Below are positions 17,138 through 24,341 of a DNA stretch of 64,000 nt, in pieces; within the stretch, counting starts at the first letter, position 1, and each line of letters begins with the position of its first letter. Source of the stretch: Desulfosarcina widdelii (GTDB lineage Bacteria; Desulfobacterota; Desulfobacteria; Desulfobacterales; Desulfosarcinaceae); the NCBI RefSeq assembly GCF_009688965.1, contig NZ_AP021875.1, positions 2,604,001 to 2,668,000 on the forward strand, given 5' to 3'. Both the position numbers and the translations under genes were made by a program. The notes under the pieces are model-generated. The model ran no database searches. It was not told the DNA's origin and saw only the letters and a list, made by a program, of their open reading frames with translations.

Positions 17138-17646
17138 ATGAATGATAAAAATAAAATTTATCACTACCGATTATATTGCACAACAATTGTGGCAGTATTT
17201 CTTTTTCGTCCGTTACCTTTATATGCACATACCGGTGGAAGTTTAGGTGGCTTTGGTTTTATTATATTTTCTTTTTTTTCATTTTTTCTGCCTTTCTAAG
17301 CTCGCTATTTAAACGCATTCTCTATGTTCCTGCAAAAGAAAGAGGAATTATAAAAGATTTATCGACCTATATAATGATCGGCGAGTCTGCGTGCATAATA
17401 TCTCTTTTCATTATTGCTGCAATCCTGGAATCAATTCTTGGTTTTTCATCCGGAGAATCTATCCTAATAATTTTTGCTGTCATTTATTTTATTTTGGCAA
17501 TACTTATCAATTCATTCCTTTTTCAAAAGGAAAACCAAAAGTATTTTGATACAATCAAAAGTGTTCCTAATTTGTTAAATGCGACGTTAATTTCACTCTT
17601 TTCGCCGGGGATTTGTATTGTTATCATCATATTGGTTTCAACCTAA
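17138..17646 (+). pseudogene. Small membrane protein gene with an apparent frameshift
   Basis: From ATG 17138 one frame encodes a start with signal-peptide look (TTIVAVFLFRPLPLYAHTGG, then hydrophobic) and stops at TAA 17297-17299. A second frame (ending at 17646) continues with FSAFLSSLFKRILYVP, IYFILAILINSF and a hydrophobic C-terminus. The frames meet in a T-rich tract at ~17268-17290, including a run of eight T. The best reading is one ~168-residue multi-pass membrane protein broken by a one-base indel. A sequencing or assembly error in the T-run is an equal alternative. The gene is far more AT-rich than the surrounding chromosome. Confidence 0.5.
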
Positions 17647-18428
17647 TATGCCGAAAAAATTATTTCACAAAGGGCACCTACGCCCTCCGACAGTGGTAAG
17701 CGATGTTGCTACCACAAACTTATCAAAGGACAAAGAAGTTGGGTCATGACCGACTTTTTGCCTTTTAACAGAATACGCACCCCATAGGATTAAGTGGCTT
17801 CAGGTAAATAAGTAGATAGAGCGATGCAGATACTTCCGACAAACCTGTTAGCCAGGAATGCTTGGAATTTGGTCGATCTATATGGGATCAAGCCAAATTT
17901 GAGAGTCGAGTATTGCACTTTGTATCGGTGCAAAACAGCTATCGCCTGGGTTTACTGAAATAATCTGCACTCTGATATGAAAAAGGCAGCTAAAAATTGT
18001 CAAGTGGCCTTTATATTTTAGTATCTACTTGAAATGTTTGGTAATAGTGTTTATTTTAACAATTTTTTCTTAGTTCCCTGGATAAGTTGACATTATCTAT
18101 CGAACGAGTACCGCAGTTTTATTTTTATATAATACCAATATGTTAAAACGTTTTTAATGGTGACTTTTAATCGTGGCACGTAAAATAGGCGACTATATAC
18201 CCACCCTAAATTGGACGTAAAGTAGAAGATTTTTGTAAAAGATGAAAAAAGGCAAATAATGGCGAAATTCTTTAAGGTTACGATATTATGTGGCATTTTT
18301 CCAACTTGAAGGAATTTTTAAAGAGAAGGAACTATATTTGCAGGCTTAGAATACGGTTGGATGGCACGTAAAATAGACGTCTAAGTAGTATCAATGTTAT
18401 ATATAGAAAAAATTTGAGAAATTGACTT
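17647..18428. other. AT-rich non-coding stretch with direct repeats
   Basis: No convincing gene is visible here. TGGCACGTAAAATAG occurs exactly at 18174-18188 and 18362-18376. A degraded third copy (TTGGACGTAAAGTAG) begins near 18211. Composition is strongly AT-rich, unlike the flanks. The second copy ends 52 bases before the next start. Confidence 0.5.
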
Positions 18429-18815
18429 GTGACTAAGAACAAAGGAATATATTATTTAGCTATTATTCTTTATGCAATTTTTTCATTTTTACTTCTGTTA
18501 TCTTATAATGAAAAAGTATTGATTGGTAACTATTATATTTATGTTTCAAGAAATGGCAATTTTTACTATGGCCTAATAAGTTTTTTTCTTGGCTACTACA
18601 TTTTTCTTGAATTACATTATGGAGAAAGCTCTTATTTCAAAAAAAGCAATCCTAATAGTCGCGATCTATTTTTTGCTTTTTTTGGTTCATTTTTATTGAT
18701 ATTGACTGTTGTTATCACAGCTAAGAGTCTTTTTGTTTTGGCCTATTTTACAATTTTTGGATCTCTTATAACTCTCATTTTCTCATGGACCTTTGGATTG
18801 ATAAAATCCCGTTAA
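18429..18815 (+). CDS. Small AT-rich membrane protein, function unknown
   Basis: The 128-residue protein begins at GTG 18429. It has four hydrophobic segments (AIILYAIFSFLLLL, YGLISFFLGYYIFL, FFGSFLLILTVVIT, FTIFGSLITLIFSW) and few charged residues, so it is a predicted inner-membrane protein. I do not recognise the family. It shares low GC content and hydrophobic character with the broken gene at 17138-17646, suggesting both came in with one island. The start lacks a clear ribosome site. The next gene lies 223 bases on, convergent; that gap shows nothing notable. Confidence 0.5.
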   Translation: MTKNKGIYYLAIILYAIFSFLLLLSYNEKVLIGNYYIYVSRNGNFYYGLISFFLGYYIFLELHYGESSYFKKSNPNSRDLFFAFFGSFLLILTVVITAKSLFVLAYFTIFGSLITLIFSWTFGLIKSR

Positions 18816-19038
18816 AAAATTTTTGAATTTATAATCTCATGCTTTACGCGGATTATGGCTTCGCTGCCGATCTGCCACATCCGGTAAGCATGGCCGTTAT
18901 CACAAAATCCCTATAATTACAGATTAGGTCTATCTATCGCAGCTCTTTCATTCCAACCAAAACGTTTGTTACGTATAGCAATACCATATCTTCAACGCTG
19001 CAATCTTTTGAATTGTTCCCGGCATACTCTTCAATGTT

Positions 19039-19872
19039 TCAGGATGCATTTTCGTTGACAAGAATGACCTTGCGGTGCGGGAAGGGGATTTCAATATTGT
19101 TAGCATCCAGGGCTTTTTTAACTTGTTCCGGTACGGAATAAAGCACATCGAAGTAGTGAGCACCGTCGCAGAACGGGCGTACGAGAAAATCCACCGAACT
19201 GTCGTTCAACGTTTCCACTTCGACGAAGGGCGCCGGGTCTTTCAGAATATGCGGATGATTGGCCAGGACTTCGTCGATCACCTTACGTGCCGCGTCCGTA
19301 TTTTCACCGTATGCGATGCCGAAGTGCATGTCCACACCACGCACTTCGTGGTACGAGTGATTGATGATCTGCTCGCCCCAGATCTGGCTGTTCGGAATAA
19401 TAATTTTCTGGTTGTCGAAGGTTTGCAGGATCGTAGTGAACATATCGATTTCCGTTACCTTGCCAAAACGGCCGGCCGCATCGATAAAATCACCCACCTT
19501 GTAAGGACGAAATATCAAAAGCATCAAGCCCGCGGCCAGGTTCGACATCGCCCCCTGAAGCGCGAGCCCCACCGCAATACCTGCCGCACCGAGCAAAGCT
19601 ACGATCGAGGCTGTCTGCACACCGAAACGATTGAGTATGGCAATAAAGACAAAGGCGAGGACTACGTAACGGGCGACACTGCCTAGAAAACGAAACAGCG
19701 TATCGTCGAGTCTATCGTATTTTTTGCTGATACCAAGGACCAGATTGTAGATTCGATTGGATATCCAGATGCCAATCAGGAGGATGAGGATAGCGAGGAG
19801 AATGTTTGTCGCCCATTGGATGACGATGGGCATGTATTGAGAAATATTGATTTGTTCCATGGTTTCTTTCAT
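19039..19872 (-). CDS. mscS: MscS-type mechanosensitive channel
   Basis: The channel has 277 residues and releases solutes when membrane tension rises during hypo-osmotic shock. After about three transmembrane helices, the pore-helix pattern GIAVGLALQGAMSNLAAG is visible, followed by PYKVGDFI and GKVTEIDMFTTI at the start of the cytoplasmic beta domain, then IPNSQIWGEQI. Length and layout match the short MscS type. AAAGGAC lies before ATG 19872. It converges on the AT-rich island. Confidence 0.95.
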   Translation of the reverse strand: MKETMEQINISQYMPIVIQWATNILLAILILLIGIWISNRIYNLVLGISKKYDRLDDTLFRFLGSVARYVVLAFVFIAILNRFGVQTASIVALLGAAGIAVGLALQGAMSNLAAGLMLLIFRPYKVGDFIDAAGRFGKVTEIDMFTTILQTFDNQKIIIPNSQIWGEQIINHSYHEVRGVDMHFGIAYGENTDAARKVIDEVLANHPHILKDPAPFVEVETLNDSSVDFLVRPFCDGAHYFDVLYSVPEQVKKALDANNIEIPFPHRKVILVNENAS

Positions 19873-20228
19873 AAAGTCAGTCCTTTTTCGTTTGGCTTCG
19901 GGTCTCGGTTATACAGTGCTATGACCAGTGTGGATCAGGTATCACGTCCTTATCGCCAACAGATGGGGATTCAATTTAACCTATTGTAAATTTTTTAAAT
20001 ATTACTAAAAGTGCCATCTGGCAAAAAATGAACTTATAAACGATAATCCGAAAAAGCAACCGGGAAAAAGTAACGAAACCTTACCACCATGTTGATCGAA
20101 TCACAGATAGATTGAGACCTCTACACGACAGAAGCGGACAATCCACAAAAATCGTTTCGCTCCCTGAGCGCATGATGGTATAGGGGGGCATCGTTAAAAA
20201 CCGTGTTGAGCGCTAAAAGGAAATCGGA
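19873..20228. other. Divergent intergenic region between mscS and site-2 protease
   Basis: No gene is supported in these 356 bases. A short hairpin, TGCCA-TC-TGGCA, lies at about 20013-20024, and the middle is AT-rich, as expected for divergent promoters. I could not define a promoter with confidence. Confidence 0.4.
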
Positions 20229-20852
20229 ATGGATATCGGATTGATTCTGCTGCAGGTCGTAGCCCTGTTCATGGCCCTGACCTTTCATGAATTCGCCCAC
20301 GGCTGGGTGGCCCGGCGCCTGGGCGACCGAACGGCAGAAACCCAGGGCCGCCTGACCCTGAACCCCAAGGACCACATCGATCCTTTCGGCACCATTCTTC
20401 TGCCGGCCCTGCTGATCCTGATGAAATCCCCGGTGGTTTTCGGCTGGGCCAAGCCGGTGCCCATCAATCCGCGCAACTTCAAGGATCCCCGGCGGGGCAT
20501 GATGTGGTCGGCCCTGGGCGGTCCGCTGATCAACCTGTTTCTGGCCTGCCTGCTGGCCATTGTCTTCAAAGCCCTGCTGATGGTTGGGGTCAATATTCGG
20601 GGACTACTGATCTTTCTGCTCATCGCCATTCAGCTCAACGTATTTCTGGCGGTCTTCAACATGATCCCCATCCCCCCCTTGGACGGCGGCCGGGTGCTGG
20701 TCGGTTTGCTGCCGCCGAAACAGGCCTATGCCTACAGCCGCATCGAGCCCTACGGCTTCATGATCGTCCTGGCCTTGATGTACTTCAACGTGCTGGACCG
20801 GTTCGTCTTCTACCCGATCCAGATGATTTTACGATTGTTGGGAATCGGCTGA
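20229..20852 (+). CDS. Site-2 protease family (M50) membrane metallopeptidase
   Basis: This 207-residue multi-pass membrane protein shows both M50 zinc motifs: HEFAH at residues 20-24 in the first transmembrane segment, and NMIPIPPLDGGRV in a later one, where the Asp completes the zinc site. Such compact S2P homologues cleave membrane-embedded substrates. The substrate here is unknown; no anti-sigma factor gene lies nearby. AAAAGGAAATCGG precedes the ATG. The 3' end overlaps the convergent kinase gene by 24 bases. Confidence 0.92.
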   Translation: MDIGLILLQVVALFMALTFHEFAHGWVARRLGDRTAETQGRLTLNPKDHIDPFGTILLPALLILMKSPVVFGWAKPVPINPRNFKDPRRGMMWSALGGPLINLFLACLLAIVFKALLMVGVNIRGLLIFLLIAIQLNVFLAVFNMIPIPPLDGGRVLVGLLPPKQAYAYSRIEPYGFMIVLALMYFNVLDRFVFYPIQMILRLLGIG

Positions 20853-22154
20853 CCGGGGCAACGATACGGTTGCCGTCGTGCCTTCACCCGGGGTGCTGGC
20901 CAAATCGATGCTCCCACCGTGGGCATCCACGATGGCCTTGCACAGGCTGAGGCCCAGGCCGTAGCCGCCGGTTTTTCGTGACCGGGAAAGATCCGGCCGG
21001 TAGAAGGGCTCGAACAGATGGGACAGCTCCGAAGCGGGAATCCCCTCGCCCTTGTCTGCCACGACGATGTCGATCCAATCCTGCCTGGTTGCTACGGCAA
21101 TGGACACCGCCGATCCGTCTTCGGGCGTGTGCTTCAGGGCGTTTTCCAGCAGATTGCGCAATACGGTCTTGATTTTCTCGGGATCGACCACGGCCGACAC
21201 TTCAGCCAATTCACCGATGACCACCCCCGGCTTGATGTCTGCAAATCCAGCCACAAGGGAGCGGATCAGTTCGCCCATATCCACGGATTCGAGGTTCAGC
21301 ACGGCAGCGGCATGGCGCATTCTGGCCGATTCCAGGATGCTGGTGATCATGGCTTCGATTTCGGCCAGGTCGCTGCTTAAAGACTCCCGCATTTCCGTAT
21401 CCTTGAGAAATTCCAGCTGCACCTTCAAACGGGTAAGCGGGGACCGGAGTTCGTGGCTGACGTCCAACAGCAATTGCTCCTTGCTGCGCAGCAGGCGGTC
21501 CAGCCTTTCGGCCATGGCGTTGAAGGCGTCGGCCAGATCGCAGAACTCACCGGCACCGGACCGGGGAATGCGATGGTCCAATTTTCCCTTGCCGGCCTGA
21601 TCCACGCCTGCCTTGAGGGTACGCAAGGGGTTTAGTGTTCGGCGGATAAACCAATAGGCACCGCCGAGAATGAGGGCCAACGTTAGTGCCATACCGGCCA
21701 GAATCCAACCCGCCTCTTCGCCGTGACGCACATCCCGAGGGGCGATGAAAGTCAGTTCGCCGCCGCCATGGAAGATCCGAACAAAATGATGCCCCTTTGA
21801 ACTTCCCACCCATATGCCGGGGGAGCGCTGGCGCACCCACGCCCGATTCGGATTGAAAAATCGCGGCGGCGGGCCGGTTTGCCAACTCCCATCCTCATGT
21901 GCGTAGGATATCGTCATACCGGTGCGGCGGGCGATTTCGAGGGCACGCGCCTCATCCGGCGGGACGCCGAGATCGTCGGTCAGGTATTCGACGTACAACA
22001 GCAGGTTACGCTCCAACGCACCTTTGCTGTGCACCCGGATCGCGATGAAACCGACGATCACCGTGAATGTAATGGCCATTCCGGCAATGAGGGTGACGAT
22101 CAAAAGGCGGGTGAAAACAGAATGAAACAGGCGTTTAGCGGGTCGCAGCGTCAT
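20829..22154 (-). CDS. Sensor histidine kinase (CpxA/BaeS-like)
   Basis: The kinase has 441 residues from ATG 22154, which AGGAG precedes. Two transmembrane segments (LLIVTLIAGMAITFTVIVGF and MALTLALILGGAYWF) bracket a periplasmic domain. HAMP follows, then HisKA with the phosphorylated His234 in DVSHELRSPLTRLK. The ATP-binding N, G1 and G2 boxes are visible (NLLENALKHT, DKGEGIP, YGLGLSLCKAI). It overlaps the response-regulator gene by 20 bases, so the two form one translationally coupled pair. With the Spy-like gene upstream, it probably senses envelope or metal stress. Confidence 0.95.
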   Translation of the reverse strand: MTLRPAKRLFHSVFTRLLIVTLIAGMAITFTVIVGFIAIRVHSKGALERNLLLYVEYLTDDLGVPPDEARALEIARRTGMTISYAHEDGSWQTGPPPRFFNPNRAWVRQRSPGIWVGSSKGHHFVRIFHGGGELTFIAPRDVRHGEEAGWILAGMALTLALILGGAYWFIRRTLNPLRTLKAGVDQAGKGKLDHRIPRSGAGEFCDLADAFNAMAERLDRLLRSKEQLLLDVSHELRSPLTRLKVQLEFLKDTEMRESLSSDLAEIEAMITSILESARMRHAAAVLNLESVDMGELIRSLVAGFADIKPGVVIGELAEVSAVVDPEKIKTVLRNLLENALKHTPEDGSAVSIAVATRQDWIDIVVADKGEGIPASELSHLFEPFYRPDLSRSRKTGGYGLGLSLCKAIVDAHGGSIDLASTPGEGTTATVSLPRSADSQQS

Positions 22155-22842
22155 CGTCCGACTCCTGGCCCACAAACATGTAACCGGTTCCCCAAATGGT
22201 TTTGATGAACTGCGGGTGTTTGGGATCGTCCCCCAGCTTCTGGCGCAGGCGGCTCATGGTGATGTCCACCACCCGGTTGAAGCATTCGCTGTCGATGCCG
22301 CGTAAGGTCTGCATGATCTCATCGCGGTCCAGGGTCCGGCCGGCATGCCGAACCAGCAGATCCAGCGCGGCGAATTCGGTGGTTGTCAGGGACACCTCCC
22401 GGCCATCCATGAAAACACGGCGGCGGTGAAAGTCCATGGTCAATGCTCCGAAGCGCCGCAGCCGGTCTTCTCCGGTGTGCCTGGACCGGCGCAGCACGGC
22501 CTGGATGCGGGCCACCAGTTCGCGGGGTTCGAAGGGTTTGGGCAGGTAGTCGTCGGCGCCCAGTTCCAGCCCCACCACCTTGTCCGTGACGTCTCCCCGG
22601 GCAGTAAGCATGATGATGGGCACGGCACTGAATTCACGGATGCGCTTGCAGACATCGAAGCCCGACATGCCGGGCAGCATGACATCCAGGATGATCAGAT
22701 CCGGCGCGACCGTACGGATTTTTTTCAGGCCCTCGTCGGCATCCGCGGCCGAAAAGACGTCGTAGCCGAAGTCCTTCAGAAAGCGCTTGAGCAGACGATT
22801 GAGCTTTTCGTCGTCATCGATGACAAGAATCGTAAAGGCCAT
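22135..22842 (-). CDS. OmpR/CpxR-type response regulator
   Basis: The regulator has 235 residues. ATG 22842 is chosen because the receiver domain begins immediately (FTILVIDDDEKL). Phospho-acceptor Asp53 lies in LIILDVMLPG, and the switch Lys is in LPKPFEPREL. The C-terminal winged helix is of the OmpR type (LTTTEFAALDLLV, then VDITMSRLRQKLGDD and TIWGTGYMF). It pairs with the overlapping kinase gene and probably controls the Spy-like gene in front of it. Confidence 0.95.
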   Translation of the reverse strand: MAFTILVIDDDEKLNRLLKRFLKDFGYDVFSAADADEGLKKIRTVAPDLIILDVMLPGMSGFDVCKRIREFSAVPIIMLTARGDVTDKVVGLELGADDYLPKPFEPRELVARIQAVLRRSRHTGEDRLRRFGALTMDFHRRRVFMDGREVSLTTTEFAALDLLVRHAGRTLDRDEIMQTLRGIDSECFNRVVDITMSRLRQKLGDDPKHPQFIKTIWGTGYMFVGQESDDDAATR

Positions 22843-22995
22843 GGGAATGACTTTCTTCTGTGGTTCGCCAGCTTGCCACTTTGGGTAGCATTTTTCAGGA
22901 TGAAAAAAAAGCGCCGCATGCCGCCAGCAGCATCCGGCCGGGCAAGGGCGCACCGGTGCGGGAGCCATCGCACCGAAACGCCCTTACCTTTTTGG

Positions 22996-23454
22996 CTATC
23001 GCCAACCGAACCGGCAGACGCCGGACGCGCGATCTTCGATCCGTTCGGCGATCTTTTCCCGCTGCTCGGGGGTCAATGTCGCATGGAAAGCAATCAACCG
23101 TTCGGCCACGAAATCGGCCATTTCTTTAAATTGCAAAATCTTTTCGTCAATTTTCTGGTCTACGATATCCCTGTCGATGACCTCCTGACGCACCATATCG
23201 GCCAACCCCTGAAGCCGGGTCTCACGATCCGCGTGCATGGCCTTGGCCTTGTCGGCGATCTCTCCTGCGATTTGCTCCAGATCGGCCTTTTGGACTTCGG
23301 TCAGATCCAGACGGGCGGAGATGCGGTCGGTGACCGCCGCAAGGTCGAACTCGTCGAAATTGCCCGGGCAATGCCCGTGCTTGCAGGCGGCCACGCCAAA
23401 AACGAGAAATAACGCGGCCAGAGTACCAGTGATTAAAATGATTTTTTTCGGCAT
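22996..23454 (-). CDS. Spy/CpxP-like periplasmic lipoprotein
   Basis: From ATG 23454 (AAGGAGGAC upstream) the 152-residue protein has a signal peptide ending in lipobox FGVAAC, followed by a helical domain. Two LTxxQ-like motifs, LDLTEVQKADLEQI and LTPEQREKIAERI, place it in the Spy/CpxP/ZraP group of small periplasmic stress chaperones or metal-binding proteins. A His/Cys-rich stretch after the lipobox (CKHGHC) might bind metal. It lies 153 bases before the response-regulator gene, so it is probably part of that regulon or operon. Confidence 0.82.
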   Translation of the reverse strand: MPKKIILITGTLAALFLVFGVAACKHGHCPGNFDEFDLAAVTDRISARLDLTEVQKADLEQIAGEIADKAKAMHADRETRLQGLADMVRQEVIDRDIVDQKIDEKILQFKEMADFVAERLIAFHATLTPEQREKIAERIEDRASGVCRFGWR

Positions 23455-23797
23455 GATGTCCTCCTTGGATATTCCAGGTTTGGTTTTGTTGGAATGCTGG
23501 CGCCATCGTTGGCGGAACTGTATTCCCGGAAAGGAAAAAGTGCTTTTCAGAGGGGTATCGCTTTGTAACAAATTGTCGCGGCGCGGTTCCGGTTCTGACG
23601 GCCGCCGAAGCCATCTGCCAATAATTTCGACAGCCACGCCATTATCATTCTTAAGTCCCTGTCAGAACAACCGAATAATAATAAATGCGCACCCCGTTAA
23701 TCGAATCGCATAGAACGGTGTGCGATAAATGGCGGCCGCTCCGTGGCCATGTATCCTTTGCATCCATCAACCCATCCTGCCGAGACGAGAACAAGGG
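23455..23797. other. Divergent intergenic region before Spy-like and Cache-like genes
   Basis: These 343 bases separate two divergent genes and must hold promoters for both. I see no gene and no clear operator. An upstream extension of the Spy-like reading frame covers part of the gap but lacks protein character. Confidence 0.45.
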
Positions 23798-24325
23798 ATG
23801 GCCAAAATGAACTATCTTGCAAAATGGCTTTTGGTATTTCTGGCAATTGGCTTCGGTCCGTTTTCCACGTCCATGGCCCAGGAAAGCGAAATCCTCTCGC
23901 CCGTTGCCCAAAAAGCCCGGGCGATTGTCGAGGCGGCCTGCGATTATATAGGCGCTCATTCGAATGACATGCCTGCCGTGCAACATGTTCTTCGAAACAA
24001 TCCAAGGTTCTTTGACCGGAAAAACGCCCTTTATGTTTTTGTTCATCGCTATGATGCAGCCCGCAAGGAGGCCATCGTCTGTGCGCATGGAATCCGTCCC
24101 GAATTGATCGGTAAAAACATGTGGAATTTGAGAACCCCGAACGGCCGGCTGCTTTTCCATGAAATTGCCCGCCTGGTCGAAAAAGATGGCGAGGGGTGGA
24201 TCGAATACGACTGGTTGAATCCTTTCGCCGATCGATTGCAGACCAAGCTTTCTTATGTAAAGAGAGTTCTCCTCGGAGACGGCCGCAAGATCTGGGTTGG
24301 ATGTGGATTATGGAAGGAAAACTGA
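23798..24325 (+). CDS. Secreted single-Cache-like sensor protein
   Basis: The 175-residue protein starts at ATG 23798 and opens with a signal peptide (WLLVFLAIGFGPFSTSMAQE). The body resembles single-Cache domains: ALYVFVHRYDAARKEAIVCAHG, then GKNMWNLRTPNGRLLFHEI and a WIEYDW segment with aromatic and acidic residues. Cache domains bind small extracytoplasmic ligands. Here the domain has no membrane anchor beyond the signal. It ends 16 bases before a PAS histidine kinase on the same strand, so it may be a detached input module for that kinase. Confidence 0.72.
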   Translation: MAKMNYLAKWLLVFLAIGFGPFSTSMAQESEILSPVAQKARAIVEAACDYIGAHSNDMPAVQHVLRNNPRFFDRKNALYVFVHRYDAARKEAIVCAHGIRPELIGKNMWNLRTPNGRLLFHEIARLVEKDGEGWIEYDWLNPFADRLQTKLSYVKRVLLGDGRKIWVGCGLWKEN

Positions 24326-24341
24326 CGGGAGGAATACCGGT

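Noticed and set aside
18093..18296. 67-residue minus-strand frame in the AT-rich stretch
   Set aside because: AT-rich DNA gives chance frames; there is no ribosome site and it spans one of the direct-repeat copies.
18174..18376. The TGGCACG repeats as sigma-54 promoters
   Set aside because: The GC of a -12 box is absent at the required spacing in both copies.
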